Shown here: piece by piece, positions 51,418 through 61,429 of the stretch
Layout of the letters: each line of letters opens with the position of its first letter
Position numbering within the stretch: the first letter of the stretch is position 1
NCBI GenBank assembly: GCA_944393005.1
Contig: CALXYO010000001.1
Span: forward strand, 1 to 64,000
Origin: an uncultured Spirochaetales bacterium
Lineage (GTDB): Bacteria > Spirochaetota > Spirochaetia > Sphaerochaetales > Sphaerochaetaceae
Direction of reading: 5' to 3'
DNA: 64,000 nt
Position numbers and translations under genes: made by a program
Notes under the pieces: generated by a model
What the model was told of the DNA's origin: nothing
Database searches by the model: none
What the model saw: the letters and a program-made list of their open reading frames with translations, nothing else

Positions 51418-54258
51418 TTGTTTTTAAAGTCTCTTGATATCAACGGGTTCAAAAGCTTTGCAGACAAGACCCATATAGATTTTGCCGACGGTATAACAAG
51501 CCTGCTGGGGCCGAACGGCTGCGGCAAGTCGAATATTGTAGACTCAATCAAGTGGGTACTGGGCGAACAGTCCACAAAGACGCTCAGGGCCGGAAGAATG
51601 GAAGACGTAATCTTCAACGGAACCGATACCAGAAAGCCGCTGCAGTTTGCCGAGGTCGCCCTTACGATCGACAACAGCGAGCACAAACTGCAGACTGAGC
51701 TCACAGAAATCGAAATCAAGAGAAGGGTGTTCCGCTCGGGAGAAAGTGAATATTACCTGAACAGGCAGAGGTGCCTTCTGAAGAACATCAGGGAACTTTT
51801 CTTCGATACCGGTATCGGAAAATCCGCATACTCAATACTTGAACAGGGAAAAATCGACCAGATCCTTTCTTCAAAGCCGGAAGACAGACGCTACATCTTT
51901 GAAGAGGCTGCCGGCATCTCCCGTTTCAAGGCTGAATGCAATGAGGCCCAGAAGAAGATCGACAGGACGAATGAGAACATCCTCCAGGTGGAGAACTTGC
52001 TTGCAGGCGAGAAGAGGCGCTATACAACCCTCAAGGGGCAGGCGGACAAGGCCATAAGCTACAACAATCTAATAAAACAGCAGCTTGACCTTGATATCAC
52101 GCTGCATGCCATCCAGCTGCAGACCTTCACGAAACTGAAGACTTTCCGCGCTGAGCAGAAGGCCAGCAATGAAAAACAGCTTGAAGCCCTCATGGCCTCC
52201 CTTGACAGTTTCAAGAACAACATTGAGGAAGAACAGATCCTCCTGAGAGAAAAGAACACACGTTCCTACGAAATCCAGACGAACATAAACAAGGCGGAAG
52301 AAGCCATCAGAAGCCGCAATGAGAGAGTCAGGATGCTTGAGGAGCAGTACCGTGAGTATCTCAAGAACAAGAATGAGACCGAGCTTTCCCTTGAATCCTT
52401 GAGAAACATAATCAACCGTGACAAGGCCGAGCTTGACACAAACCAGGCCAACATGAGCGAGAAGGAGGAAATCCTTGAGGAGTCCGTCCAGCAGATCAAC
52501 CGCGCAAATGCGATGATAGCGGATGATCTTGACAAGATCTCATCTCTTGAGAAGATTGTCAGGCAGGAAGAGGAGAACATACTTGCCCTTGAGAATGAGA
52601 CCGCTTCTCTTTCCGATGAACTGAAAAGTGTAATCGAGAATCTTGCCGTTGAGCTTGACCAGAAAATGGGAGAGGAATACTCATACCAGAAGAGGAAAAG
52701 CAGTGAGGATTCCTTCAATGAAAGGCTTGATGCCCTGTGCCGCCGCATCAGGGAAAAGATCTCATTCTATGCATCACTTCCGGACGGCAGCGATGTCAGG
52801 GAAAAGCTTGAAGCCGATTTCAACTCCATTCTGGAATCCCTTGAAACTCTGAAATCATATTTTGATTCATACAAGGCAGCAGTTCCCCCTTTCATCGATT
52901 CTCTCCTCGCACCGGAAGGCCTGCTGACAAAGAAGAGAAGCATTGAGGAGAATGAGGAGAAATGCCGCAGCGGAATCGAGAAAAGCCGTCAGCGCATTGC
53001 CCAGGCACGTCAGGATATCTCATCCCTCACAGGTGAAGTCGAAAGCCTAAGGGAGACCGTGAAGTCCATGGAGATCAAGGCAAGCTCCATAAGGGCAGGC
53101 CTTGAATCCTTCAAAACCATTGTTCAGAATCTCAAGAGGACAATTGAGGAGAATACGGTGAATCTTGAGGACAGCGAGGACAAGCTGCGTTTCTTCTCCC
53201 AGCGTATCGAGACTATCGGTGACAGTCTGAAGGCGACTGATGAGGAGAAAAAGGATCTTGCCTCGCAGATCGCAGATCTGAAGGAAGACCTTCTGGTTGT
53301 CAAGGATGAGATCACTGCTCTCAATTCCACGCTTGTCAGCCGTGAGGCGGAGAAGGACAGGACGATAGAGACAATACAGACCCTCAAGACGGAAATTGAC
53401 AAGGCCGAGCTCTGGCAGAGCCAGATTGATGATCAGATCAAGATGCTTTTCACCGGCTTCTTCAATACATACAACAGAAGTCTCAATGAGTATCAGGACA
53501 GGTTGGAAGCAACTGATCTTCCAGAGGAAGTCCTCATCAAGAACGAACTTGATGAAGTGCGCAAGCAGATAGCCGCGCTCGGACCGAACATCAACCATAT
53601 GGCCATCGATGATTTCAAGGAAGTCGAGGAACAGTATAATTTCTACACAAAGCAGCTTGATGACCTGAACAAGGCGAAGGCGGATCTTGAAAAAGTCCTT
53701 GACGAAATCCAGCAGAAGAGCGAGGAGATGTTCCTTACGACCTACAAGCAGATAAGCGACAACTTCCAGGCCATGTTCAAGCGTCTTTTCAACGGAGGAA
53801 GGGCAGAGATCACTCTTGCGGATGAGGAGAACATCCTTTCAAGCGGTATTGACATCTTCGCCCAGCCTCCTGGAAAGAAACTGATCAGCCTGACTCTCCT
53901 GTCCGGCGGTGAGCGGAGCATGACCGCTGTCGCGCTTCTCTTTGCGACTTACCTCGTCAAGCCGAGCCCGTTCTGTATCCTTGATGAGATCGATGCCGCA
54001 CTGGATGACAAGAACATCGGGTATTTCCTTTCCGTGCTTCAGGACTTCAGCCAGACAAGCCAGTTCATCATCATCACACACAACACCCATACCGTTATGG
54101 GTTCGACATCGCTGCTCGGTGTCACCCAGATGGAGGCAGGTGTGTCGACAACAGTCACATACAAGCTTGCCAATATTGAAGGCCAGCCGGTCATCCTTGA
54201 TGAGGACAATGAACGCGTTGATTTCGACAAGGACGGAAAAAGAAAGGAAAAATCTTGA
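51418..54258 (+). CDS. smc: SMC chromosome-segregation ATPase, short and without a clear hinge
   Basis: A 946-residue SMC protein. Walker A GPNGCGKS is at 31-38, LEQGKIDQILSSKPEDRR lies near 140, and the C-terminal head has LLSGGERSMTAVALLFA and ILDEIDAALDD. Two long coiled coils fill the middle. Bacterial SMC is usually about 1,150-1,200 residues with a folded hinge of about 150. Here residues 445-508 contain only a short Pro-bearing linker and no hinge motif. It starts at TTG 51418 with AAGGAG eight bases before. No scpA or scpB is in the window. Confidence 0.92.
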   Translation: MFLKSLDINGFKSFADKTHIDFADGITSLLGPNGCGKSNIVDSIKWVLGEQSTKTLRAGRMEDVIFNGTDTRKPLQFAEVALTIDNSEHKLQTELTEIEIKRRVFRSGESEYYLNRQRCLLKNIRELFFDTGIGKSAYSILEQGKIDQILSSKPEDRRYIFEEAAGISRFKAECNEAQKKIDRTNENILQVENLLAGEKRRYTTLKGQADKAISYNNLIKQQLDLDITLHAIQLQTFTKLKTFRAEQKASNEKQLEALMASLDSFKNNIEEEQILLREKNTRSYEIQTNINKAEEAIRSRNERVRMLEEQYREYLKNKNETELSLESLRNIINRDKAELDTNQANMSEKEEILEESVQQINRANAMIADDLDKISSLEKIVRQEEENILALENETASLSDELKSVIENLAVELDQKMGEEYSYQKRKSSEDSFNERLDALCRRIREKISFYASLPDGSDVREKLEADFNSILESLETLKSYFDSYKAAVPPFIDSLLAPEGLLTKKRSIEENEEKCRSGIEKSRQRIAQARQDISSLTGEVESLRETVKSMEIKASSIRAGLESFKTIVQNLKRTIEENTVNLEDSEDKLRFFSQRIETIGDSLKATDEEKKDLASQIADLKEDLLVVKDEITALNSTLVSREAEKDRTIETIQTLKTEIDKAELWQSQIDDQIKMLFTGFFNTYNRSLNEYQDRLEATDLPEEVLIKNELDEVRKQIAALGPNINHMAIDDFKEVEEQYNFYTKQLDDLNKAKADLEKVLDEIQQKSEEMFLTTYKQISDNFQAMFKRLFNGGRAEITLADEENILSSGIDIFAQPPGKKLISLTLLSGGERSMTAVALLFATYLVKPSPFCILDEIDAALDDKNIGYFLSVLQDFSQTSQFIIITHNTHTVMGSTSLLGVTQMEAGVSTTVTYKLANIEGQPVILDEDNERVDFDKDGKRKEKS

Positions 54259-54284
54259 CGAGTGGGAAGAAAAATGTGTATAAA
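54255..54284 (+). promoter_or_regulatory. Promoter of ffh
   Basis: TTGACG (54255-54260), 18 bases, TATAAA (54279-54284). It starts over the smc stop codon. Confidence 0.6.
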
Positions 54285-54297
54285 TACCCTCGTTGCA

Positions 54298-54313
54298 CTC
54301 TGCCCTGGCAGAG
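54298..54313 (+). other. Small hairpin in the ffh leader
   Basis: CTCTGC and GCAGAG enclose a CCTG tetraloop shortly after the predicted transcript start. Function unknown; it could stabilise the mRNA. Confidence 0.45.
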
Positions 54314-54328
54314 AAAGAATATAAGTAT

Positions 54329-55660
54329 ATGTTTGATAGCTTAAGTACGAAATTCACCTCGGTAATGAAAACATTATCGGGAAAGAGCAAGATTACAGAG
54401 AAGAACATCCGCGATGCGATGGAGGAGATCAAGATCTCCCTGCTTGATGCGGATGTCAATCTGCGTGTAGTCAGACGCTTCATAAATTCCACCCTTGAAG
54501 AGGCACTTGGCGAAAAGGTTCTCCTTTCCGTTGATCCGGGCCAGCAGTTCACGAAGATTGTCTATGACAAGATGGTCGCGCTCCTCGGAGGCGAGGATCA
54601 GGGACTTCATCTGAAGGGCAAGGATACAACATCAGTCATTCTGATGATGGGTCTACAGGGTTCAGGTAAGACCACTACAGCCGCGAAGCTTGCCAATATG
54701 CTCAAGAACAAAGAAGGCAGGAAGGTCATGCTTGTCGCCGCTGACCTCGTCCGTCCGGCTGCAGTCACCCAGCTGCAGGTCCTCGGTGAAAAGGTGGGTG
54801 TGAGAGTATTCTCAATCCCCGGAGAGAAGGATCCTGTCAGGGTTGCACGCGAGGCACTTTCAACGGCAAGGCATGAGCTTTATGACACAGTCATTGTCGA
54901 TACCAGCGGAAGAATGCATCTTGATGAAGTTCTGATGAATGAGATCCAGAACGTCGCAAGGGCCGTTAATCCGGACGAGACTCTCTTTGTCGCAGATGCC
55001 ATGACCGGTCAGAATGCTGTCTCCATCGCACAGGAGTTCGAGTCAAAGGTTGGAATTTCCGGCGTCGTGCTCTCAAAGTTCGATTCCGACACCAGAGGCG
55101 GTGCGGCACTCTCTCTCAAGAGTGTTGTCGGCAAGCCTCTGAAGTTCATCGGTACCGGCGAGAAGATGGAAGATCTGGAGGTGTTCCATCCGGACCGTAT
55201 CGCACAGCGCATTCTCGGAATGGGCGATGTCGTATCTCTTGTCGAGAAAGCTCAGGAGCTGTACGATGAGAAAGAGGCCGAGAAACTTGCAAGGAAGATG
55301 CAGAAAAACACCTTCGACCTGCAGGATTATCTTGACCAGCTGGAACAGATGAATAAAATGGGTTCAGTCGATAAGCTGATCGAAATGATTCCCGGAGCCA
55401 AGGGAAACATCAGTGAGGATGATATCGACATGAAGCAGTTCGAAATCCAGAAAGCCATAATCAAGTCGATGACCCGGTTCGAGAGAGAGAACTACAGGAT
55501 CATCGGACCGAGCAGAAGGAAGAGGATTGCAAAGGGGTCCGGAACATCGGTTGCCGATGTGAACAGACTTCTGAAGACTTTCGAAAAGCAGAAGCTGATG
55601 CTCAGGAAAGTCATGAACAACAAGAAATTAATGGCTCAGATGATGAAGAATTTCTCATAA
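54329..55660 (+). CDS. ffh: Signal recognition particle protein Ffh
   Basis: About 443 residues. It binds signal sequences and 4.5S RNA and targets proteins to the membrane through FtsY. The N-domain begins MFDSLSTKF. The G-domain has GLQGSGKTTTAAKLA, VDTSGRMHLD and SKFDSDTRGG. The Met-rich M domain closes the protein (KQKLMLRKVMNNKKLMAQMMKNF). ATG 54329 gives the normal family start. It is followed by rpsP. Confidence 0.96.
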   Translation: MFDSLSTKFTSVMKTLSGKSKITEKNIRDAMEEIKISLLDADVNLRVVRRFINSTLEEALGEKVLLSVDPGQQFTKIVYDKMVALLGGEDQGLHLKGKDTTSVILMMGLQGSGKTTTAAKLANMLKNKEGRKVMLVAADLVRPAAVTQLQVLGEKVGVRVFSIPGEKDPVRVAREALSTARHELYDTVIVDTSGRMHLDEVLMNEIQNVARAVNPDETLFVADAMTGQNAVSIAQEFESKVGISGVVLSKFDSDTRGGAALSLKSVVGKPLKFIGTGEKMEDLEVFHPDRIAQRILGMGDVVSLVEKAQELYDEKEAEKLARKMQKNTFDLQDYLDQLEQMNKMGSVDKLIEMIPGAKGNISEDDIDMKQFEIQKAIIKSMTRFERENYRIIGPSRRKRIAKGSGTSVADVNRLLKTFEKQKLMLRKVMNNKKLMAQMMKNFS

Positions 55661-55696
55661 TTCTGGGCTTATCATGTAGAATAAGGAGTAGAAACC

Positions 55697-55960
55697 GTGG
55701 TTAGTATCAGACTAAAGCGCTTCGGGGCAAAGAAGAGACCCTACTATCGTATTGTTGTAATGGACAACAGAGCTGCCAGAACCAGCGAGACAATTGATGA
55801 GGTTGGAACCTATCATCCGGTTGAAGCTGAGGACAGACAGGTCACACTTGACAAGGAAAAGGTAGAGTCTTGGATTGCTAAGGGCGCACAGCCTTCTGCA
55901 ACTGTTAAGAAAATTCTTAATAAGCAGGGTGTTTCTCTTTCACGCAAGAGCCAGAACTGA
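55697..55960 (+). CDS. rpsP: 30S ribosomal protein S16
   Basis: An 87-residue ribosomal protein, [30 protein letters not shown]. It starts at GTG 55697, eight bases after AAGGAG. It leads the common ribosome cluster rpsP-khpA-rimM-trmD-rplS. Confidence 0.97.
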   Translation: MVSIRLKRFGAKKRPYYRIVVMDNRAARTSETIDEVGTYHPVEAEDRQVTLDKEKVESWIAKGAQPSATVKKILNKQGVSLSRKSQN

Positions 55961-55980
55961 AAACTGTTTCGGAGTTGCGT

Positions 55981-56214
55981 ATGGAGAAAGAATTAGTTGA
56001 ATTCTTGGTCAAGAGTCTTGTCGACAATCCTGACGAAGTAAGCGTCAATATGGTTGAAGGCGAGAAATCAACAATTCTTGAGCTTCGTGTTGCAAGTGAT
56101 GACGTTGGCAAGGTTATCGGCAAGCAGGGCCGTATTGCTAAGGCTATAAGAACCATTCTTTCAGCCTGTGCTACAAAAGACGGGAAGCGTGCCGTTCTGG
56201 AGATTCTTGACTGA
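55981..56214 (+). CDS. khpA: KH-domain RNA-binding protein KhpA
   Basis: A 77-residue single KH domain with the GxxG loop in [12 protein letters not shown]. It binds RNA and in other bacteria pairs with KhpB to affect cell wall and division. ATG 55981 has GGAG seven bases before; a TTG at 55975 is possible. It overlaps rimM by one base. Confidence 0.93.
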   Translation: MEKELVEFLVKSLVDNPDEVSVNMVEGEKSTILELRVASDDVGKVIGKQGRIAKAIRTILSACATKDGKRAVLEILD

Positions 56215-56726
56215 TGGACAAAAAGCTACTTGTTACTGCCGCTATAGGAAAGACACACGGCTTTGGAGGCTTTCTCAGAATTCACCCGATGAGCGGGGAG
56301 ACAGGCCATCTTGAAAAGCTGAAGGAATGTGTCGTTGAAAAGCGTGACGGGAAACAGGTAGCTGTTTCTGTCTTAGAGACCAGGAAACATGCTGACTGCT
56401 TTCTCATGAAGTTCGCATCATACGACACAAAGGAAAAAGCTGCCGTTCTCTCCGGCGGCCGCATGCTGATTGAAAGAAGTCAGGCTCCGAAACTGAAGAA
56501 GGGTGAGTATTATATCGCTGACCTTTATTCCCTTTCCGTTCTTTGTGACGGAGATATCATAGGAACGGTTGAAGCCGTATGCGACGGCGCGCAGGCAGAT
56601 TATCTTATGATAAGGAAGAATGACGGCAGAACGATTCTCATACCGAATATGCAGCCGTTTGTCTCAAAGCCTGATTTCGAGAACAATTCGATCACAATCC
56701 TGATGAAGGAACTCCTGGAATCCTGA
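56214..56726 (+). CDS. rimM: Ribosome maturation factor RimM
   Basis: A 170-residue protein that helps assemble the 30S head and binds S19. The N-terminal domain begins AAIGKTHGFGGFLRIHP, and a PRC-barrel domain follows with GEYYIADLYSLSV and LIPNMQPFV. It sits between khpA and trmD as in many bacteria. Confidence 0.95.
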   Translation: MDKKLLVTAAIGKTHGFGGFLRIHPMSGETGHLEKLKECVVEKRDGKQVAVSVLETRKHADCFLMKFASYDTKEKAAVLSGGRMLIERSQAPKLKKGEYYIADLYSLSVLCDGDIIGTVEAVCDGAQADYLMIRKNDGRTILIPNMQPFVSKPDFENNSITILMKELLES

Positions 56727-56727
56727 A

Positions 56728-57456
56728 ATGCATATAGATATTCTCACTCTGTTTCCCCAGATGGTTGAAAGCTTCTTCACATCCTCCATCATGGCACGTG
56801 CCGTGGAGAGAGGACTGGTAAGCTACAGGATAATAAATTTCAGGGATTTCGCAACAGACAGCCACAGGACATGCGATGACATTCCATACGGAGGGGGAGC
56901 CGGAATGGTATTGAAATGCGAGCCGCTCTTTGCTGCCCTTGACAGTATCGGCGCAAAGGACAAGAGGGTGATCTTTCCAAGTCCCTCCGGCAGGCTTTTC
57001 AATCAGGCATATGCTGAAGATCTCAGCAAGGAAGAGAATCTCGTATTCATCTGCGGTCATTATGAGGGACTTGACCAGCGCGTCATAGATACCTATGTCG
57101 ATGATGAGATATCGATAGGGGACTATGTGCTCTCCAGCGGTGAGACCAGCACTGTTGTCATCATTGACGCGCTTTACAGGCTTATTGACGGCGTCATCAG
57201 CAGCGAAAGTCTGGAAGATGAGAGTTTTTCTTCACAATTACTGGAATATCCTCAATATACCAGGCCTGAAAGGTATTGCACAAAATCCGTACCTGGTGTA
57301 TTGTTGTCTGGTCATCACGAAAGGATTGCTACCTGGCGTGTTTTCCGTAAGCTCGAAAAAACGATGCTGAGCAGACCGGAAGTGCTTAGCAGGGCCTCTC
57401 TCGACCTTGCATGCAGAAAAAGACTGATAGAACTTATAAATGAAATCAAGGGGTAA
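56728..57456 (+). CDS. trmD: tRNA (guanine37-N1)-methyltransferase TrmD
   Basis: A 242-residue SPOUT methyltransferase that prevents frameshifting. [43 protein letters not shown] and DYVLSSGE form the trefoil-knot SAM site. It follows rimM after one base. Confidence 0.97.
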   Translation: MHIDILTLFPQMVESFFTSSIMARAVERGLVSYRIINFRDFATDSHRTCDDIPYGGGAGMVLKCEPLFAALDSIGAKDKRVIFPSPSGRLFNQAYAEDLSKEENLVFICGHYEGLDQRVIDTYVDDEISIGDYVLSSGETSTVVIIDALYRLIDGVISSESLEDESFSSQLLEYPQYTRPERYCTKSVPGVLLSGHHERIATWRVFRKLEKTMLSRPEVLSRASLDLACRKRLIELINEIKG

Positions 57457-57463
57457 TGTCGCT

Positions 57464-57820
57464 ATGGACATCATCAAGACTATCGAGGCAAGACAGATCA
57501 AGAAGGATGCAGAAAACTTCTCTGTCGGTGATACAGTTAAGGTTTACTTCAGAATCGTTGAAGGTACCACAGAAAGAATTCAGGTTTTCGAAGGTATCGT
57601 AATTGCAAAGAACAATGTAGGCATCCGCCGCACATTTGTTGTCAGAAAAATCAGCTACGGTGTAGGCGTTGAGAGAATCTTCCCGCTCCACTCACCGAGA
57701 ATTGACAGGATCGAAGTTGTCAGAAAGGGCAAAGTCAGAAGAGCAAAGCTCTACTATCTCCGCTCCAAAGTCGGTAAGGCAGCAAAGGTCAAGGAGCTTA
57801 TCAGAAAGAAGGCTGACTGA
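57464..57820 (+). CDS. rplS: 50S ribosomal protein L19
   Basis: About 118 residues: [31 protein letters not shown] and the basic C-terminus are typical of L19, which sits at the subunit interface. ATG 57464 follows AAGGGG with ten bases. Upstream in-frame codons lie within trmD. A strong terminator closes the operon. Confidence 0.96.
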   Translation: MDIIKTIEARQIKKDAENFSVGDTVKVYFRIVEGTTERIQVFEGIVIAKNNVGIRRTFVVRKISYGVGVERIFPLHSPRIDRIEVVRKGKVRRAKLYYLRSKVGKAAKVKELIRKKAD

Positions 57821-57845
57821 ACTGCAGCCATCAGTTTTTCACAGG

Positions 57846-57876
57846 CCGGACAGTTTTTCTGTCCGGTTTATTTTTG
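57846..57876 (+). terminator. Terminator after rplS
   Basis: CCGGACAG (57846-57853) and CTGTCCGG (57859-57866) with a TTTTT loop, followed by a T-rich run. Confidence 0.92.
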
Positions 57877-57919
57877 CTTTGACTTGTAATATTCATTTCA
57901 ATTGTTCATTATTAAGCAT

Positions 57920-58399
57920 ATGAAGAAAAATTCCCGCTATCAGAATACAAATAAAGATAAACAGTCATATCCCAAAAAGGCCAAAGGAAGGGGCAGAAGG
58001 AAAAAGGATGACAGCAAACTTGTGAATTTCACGACTCTCAATCAGGTTGCCGGCGGTCCCAAACCCTATTCATTCCATTCGCGCATTCCCGTGCCTGAAG
58101 CCAAGCTTGTCAGGGAGCCTTTCGAAAAGTGTGCATACTGTGGGCAGATGATAGAATCCATAGCTTCCAGTTTTGTCACTCCGGATGGTGGACATGCCCA
58201 TTTTGACTGTGTGCTTGAGAAAATAAAGGAAGCCAATCCAGTTCTTGAGAACCAGACGATTTCCTATATCGGCAAAGGTGAGTTCGCACTCTGTCAGAAG
58301 GATGAGGAGGGCAAATGGACAATAGTCAGGCGCATTCCGTATGAGTCAGGCGAGAACTATGCGAAGATGAAGAGTTTCGTTGAGGAGAACAAGGTATGA
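57920..58399 (+). CDS. Hypothetical protein with a Cys-pair zinc-ribbon-like motif
   Basis: About 159 residues. A very basic N-terminal tail (KKAKGRGRRKK) precedes a domain with CAYCGQMIESIASS and GGHAHFDCVLEKI, two Cys-His clusters that could bind one zinc ion. The end forms a small beta domain (SYIGKGEFALCQKDEEGKW). The basic tail suggests binding of nucleic acid. The start has no good Shine-Dalgarno; ATG 57920 is the likeliest. It overlaps coaD by four bases. Confidence 0.78.
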   Translation: MKKNSRYQNTNKDKQSYPKKAKGRGRRKKDDSKLVNFTTLNQVAGGPKPYSFHSRIPVPEAKLVREPFEKCAYCGQMIESIASSFVTPDGGHAHFDCVLEKIKEANPVLENQTISYIGKGEFALCQKDEEGKWTIVRRIPYESGENYAKMKSFVEENKV

Positions 58400-58887
58400 C
58401 TGATCCCCATGTGGCAATGTTTCCCGGCAGTTTTGATCCACCGACTCTGGGCCACATAAATATTATAGAAAGGAGCCTCAGGCTGTATGACAAGCTTTAT
58501 GTCGTCGTTGCGGACAACATAGCAAAGAAATGCCTGTTCACAGCAGATGAACGTGTTGATGTCCTGAAGGATATCTTCCATGACAGCAGAAATATCGAGA
58601 TCGTGGCTTATAACGGACTCATGGTGAACTTCGCAAAGGAGAACAATGTGGGTGTCATGATCCGTGGTGTCAGGGCAGTGGGAGACTTCGGCTATGAATT
58701 CGAACTTGCTATGACAAACAAACAGATGATGAATGACCTTGAGGTCCTTTTTATGCCTACGGACCCGAATTATTTCATGCTGCGCTCCTCCCAGATAAAG
58801 GAAATGGCGGCTTTCGGAGCTGATGTTTCATCTCTGGTTCCCCGTCAGGTTGTAGAACTCCTGAGGAAAAAGACGGATCTCAAGTAA
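58396..58887 (+). CDS. coaD: Phosphopantetheine adenylyltransferase
   Basis: A 163-residue nucleotidyltransferase for the fourth step of coenzyme A synthesis. FPGSFDPPTLGHINII holds the TxGH motif, and the GVRAVGDFGYEFELAMTN and MLRSSQIKEMAAFG blocks are diagnostic. The ATGA overlap couples it to the zinc-ribbon-like gene. Confidence 0.96.
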   Translation: MTDPHVAMFPGSFDPPTLGHINIIERSLRLYDKLYVVVADNIAKKCLFTADERVDVLKDIFHDSRNIEIVAYNGLMVNFAKENNVGVMIRGVRAVGDFGYEFELAMTNKQMMNDLEVLFMPTDPNYFMLRSSQIKEMAAFGADVSSLVPRQVVELLRKKTDLK

Positions 58888-58945
58888 TTAATTTTTTGCA
58901 CCATAAAATGTTGTTAAAATGGTGAAAAAATATTTACAAAACTTG

Positions 58946-58974
58946 TTGACACTTTATCGGTTTATTTGTTAAAG
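58946..58974 (+). promoter_or_regulatory. Promoter of tRNA-Tyr
   Basis: TTGACA (58946-58951), 17 bases, TTAAAG (58969-58974). Confidence 0.6.
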
Positions 58975-58988
58975 TGCTCGTGTTTGAC

Positions 58989-59070
58989 GGAGAGGTTCCC
59001 GAGCGGTCAAAGGGGGCAGACTGTAAATCTGTTGGCTCAGCCTTCGAAGGTCCGAATCCTTCTCTCTCCA
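58989..59070 (+). tRNA. tRNA-Tyr (anticodon GTA)
   Basis: An 82-base class II tRNA. Acceptor GGAGAGG pairs with TCTCTCC. The loop CTGTAAA gives GTA, decoding UAY. It has a long variable arm. CCA is not encoded. Confidence 0.94.
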
Positions 59071-59082
59071 TCACGATGAAAG

Positions 59083-59105
59083 CCTCTCAGGAACTGAGAG
59101 GTTTT
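59083..59105 (+). terminator. Terminator after tRNA-Tyr
   Basis: CCTCTCAG (59083-59090) with CTGAGAGG (59094-59101), then TTTT. Confidence 0.9.
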
Positions 59106-59126
59106 CTTGTCTGTAAGGGGTGTGCC

Positions 59127-59564
59127 TTGGCTTGGTATGATAAAGGAATCTGTTTCACATGTCTCAGGTGTTCGCACTGCTGCAGTGGAGAACCGGGGTA
59201 TGTGTTTATTTCCGGCAGTGATGCCGACCGGATATCATCATACCTTTCAATGAAGAGGGATGAGTTTCTTTCCAGTCACACACGTCTTGTCGATATGGGA
59301 ACATATTACCAGGTATCACTGAAGGAAAGGGAGAACTACGACTGTGAGTTCCTTACGGATAAAGGCTGCTCGATTTATGAGGTGAGGCCGCTTCAGTGCA
59401 GGACATATCCATTCTGGCCTCATGTGTTTGATGACAAAGCCCTTTTTGAAGAAGAGAAAAAGGCCTGCCCCGGGCTGGGGATAGGTGAACTGAGAAGCGC
59501 CGCAGAGATAAGGGAAGGAATCCACTCGACGCTCACGGAAAAATTACTGACTATAGTAAAATAA
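59127..59564 (+). CDS. YkgJ-type cysteine-cluster protein
   Basis: About 145 residues. CLRCSHCCSGEPGYVFIS, then CEFLTDKGCSIYEVRPLQCRTYPFWPHV, form the Cys cluster of YkgJ/Fe-S-oxidoreductase-like proteins, which probably bind iron-sulphur or zinc. The function is unknown. An open frame continues upstream through tRNA-Tyr and its terminator, but that part is a translated tRNA. TTG 59127 with AAGGGG six bases before is the better start. It has no promoter of its own that I can see. Confidence 0.82.
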   Translation: MAWYDKGICFTCLRCSHCCSGEPGYVFISGSDADRISSYLSMKRDEFLSSHTRLVDMGTYYQVSLKERENYDCEFLTDKGCSIYEVRPLQCRTYPFWPHVFDDKALFEEEKKACPGLGIGELRSAAEIREGIHSTLTEKLLTIVK

Positions 59565-59574
59565 TTTCATTGCC

Positions 59575-59603
59575 TTGACGGCGATAAGCAGATATTTTAG
59601 ATA
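59575..59603 (+). promoter_or_regulatory. Promoter of the dnaG-rpoD operon
   Basis: TTGACG (59575-59580), 17 bases, TAGATA (59598-59603). Confidence 0.6.
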
Positions 59604-59620
59604 ACAGGGGTCATTGAGAA

Positions 59621-61429
59621 TTGAGCTTTTCTGACAGAACCATAGAAGAAATCAAAGCGAAACTGAGCATTGTGGATGTTGTCTCCTCATATACTCAGGT
59701 TTTCAACAGAAGCAACGGGTTCTGGATCAAATGCCCTTTCCATGGAAACGGAAATGAACGCACCCCAAGCTGCAAGCTCAATCTGGAGAGAAACAGCTTC
59801 TACTGCTTTGCTTGTCAGGAACATGGCAGCATGTTCGATTTCGTCATGAAAATGGAACATATGACTTTCCCGGAGGCGGTGAGGGAACTTGCCTCAAGGG
59901 CAGGTGTGAGCATAGAAGACGAAACACCTCAGGAAAGGGTGAGGAAGGAAGAGAAGACGTCCCTTTATGAGCTCAACGAACAGATGGCGAAAGTTTTTCA
60001 TCAGATGCTGCTTGTCTCGCCTGAAGCAGAGGCCGCCCGTGATTATCTAGCAAAGCGCAAGATAACCCAGGAGACGATAGAACGCTTCCGCCTCGGCTAT
60101 GCGCCTAAGGACAGCAGATGGCTCCATGACTACATGGTGAAAGCCGGTTACAGTGATTCTTTCCTTCAGGATTCCGGCTTTTTCTCGAAGAACAAGTATC
60201 CTTATCCTCTTTTCTGCAACCGCCTCATGTTCCCTGTATCATCATGGCAGGGGAAGGTTGTTGCATTCGGTGCCAGGGATCTTTCTTTCAGGGATGATGC
60301 TCCGAAGTACATCAACACGCCCGACACTGCGATTTATTCCAAGAAGCACAATCTTTATGCTTTCTACGAATGCCTTGAGACAATAAAGAAGGAACATACG
60401 GCCATAGTCTGTGAGGGAAACTTCGATGCCATCTCGCTCAATCAGGCGGGACTCACATATGCGGTCGCACCGTTCGGCACAGCTTTCACAAGCGAGCAGG
60501 CTGGACTTCTCAGCCGTTATGTCAGCCGTGTCCAGCTGCTGTTCGATACAGACAATGCCGGCATGGAAGCAACAAGCAAGGCAATAACGATGCTTCAGGA
60601 AAAGGACATTCCCTGCGAGGTGCTTTCCCTCGACAGATTCAAGGATGCATCGGAATATCTTGAGAAGGCAGGAGGAGAGGCCCTCAGAAACTCATTGAAT
60701 CAGTCAATTGACGGATTCAGATATCTTGTAAACAGAGCTCTAAGTTTGTATAATACTAGAACGCCAAAAGGGAAGTCTGAATTTGTCGGATATCTGGCTC
60801 CTTTTCTTAATGCCACAAAGAGTAATGTGGAAAAGGATGCATATGTCAGACAGATTGCGGAAATAATTGGTACAGGAGAGGTGCAGATCAGATCGGATCT
60901 GACTTCCTTCCGGCAGCCGTCAGGCCGCGTCAGGGAGGATGCGGATCAGCCGAAGCATTATGCATTTCTTAAACCCGGCAATATTTCCCCTGATTTGTAC
61001 CTCATGCTGATGTTTGCAAATCACAGGGAACTGTTTGCTTCCTATACCAGGGCTTTCCGTTTCGGGGACCTTAAAGACAGGGAAGCCCAGATCATCTATT
61101 TGGCTCTGGAAAACGTTAGAAGGGATGGGATCGGTAAGACTGACGAACTCTTTCTTTCCCTTATCGCGGACGATCAGGTCAGGCATGATGTGGCCACCAG
61201 TTTTGAATTACCGGAATTCAAGGTGGAAAACCCTGAGGGGGTGATAAACGAGATCCTGGATCGTATGGCGCTGAGGAAACTGGAAGAAGACAGACGTCTT
61301 ATACTGCTGCAGATCAGGCAGGGTGAAGCGGAAGGCCTTGATGAAGATGACCTCAAGGAACTCCTGAATGAGAAAGTCAGTATTGACTGCGACATCAGGG
61401 ATCTTAAGGAAAAGCTTCAGAAGGCATGA
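59621..61429 (+). CDS. dnaG: DNA primase DnaG
   Basis: A 602-residue primase that makes RNA primers for replication. The N-terminal CHC2 zinc site (C38, H41, C62, C65) is intact. The catalytic core has FCNRLMFPV and the Toprim motif [12 protein letters not shown]-terminal helicase-binding domain follows. It starts at TTG 59621 with CAGGGG upstream. It is coupled to rpoD by four bases; this is the macromolecular synthesis operon without rpsU. Confidence 0.95.
   Translation: MSFSDRTIEEIKAKLSIVDVVSSYTQVFNRSNGFWIKCPFHGNGNERTPSCKLNLERNSFYCFACQEHGSMFDFVMKMEHMTFPEAVRELASRAGVSIEDETPQERVRKEEKTSLYELNEQMAKVFHQMLLVSPEAEAARDYLAKRKITQETIERFRLGYAPKDSRWLHDYMVKAGYSDSFLQDSGFFSKNKYPYPLFCNRLMFPVSSWQGKVVAFGARDLSFRDDAPKYINTPDTAIYSKKHNLYAFYECLETIKKEHTAIVCEGNFDAISLNQAGLTYAVAPFGTAFTSEQAGLLSRYVSRVQLLFDTDNAGMEATSKAITMLQEKDIPCEVLSLDRFKDASEYLEKAGGEALRNSLNQSIDGFRYLVNRALSLYNTRTPKGKSEFVGYLAPFLNATKSNVEKDAYVRQIAEIIGTGEVQIRSDLTSFRQPSGRVREDADQPKHYAFLKPGNISPDLYLMLMFANHRELFASYTRAFRFGDLKDREAQIIYLALENVRRDGIGKTDELFLSLIADDQVRHDVATSFELPEFKVENPEGVINEILDRMALRKLEEDRRLILLQIRQGEAEGLDEDDLKELLNEKVSIDCDIRDLKEKLQKA

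Noticed and set aside
58974-59126. N-terminal extension of the YkgJ-like protein
   Set aside because: It is tRNA-Tyr and its terminator read as protein (VPERSKGADCKSVGSAFEG), a known false translation.
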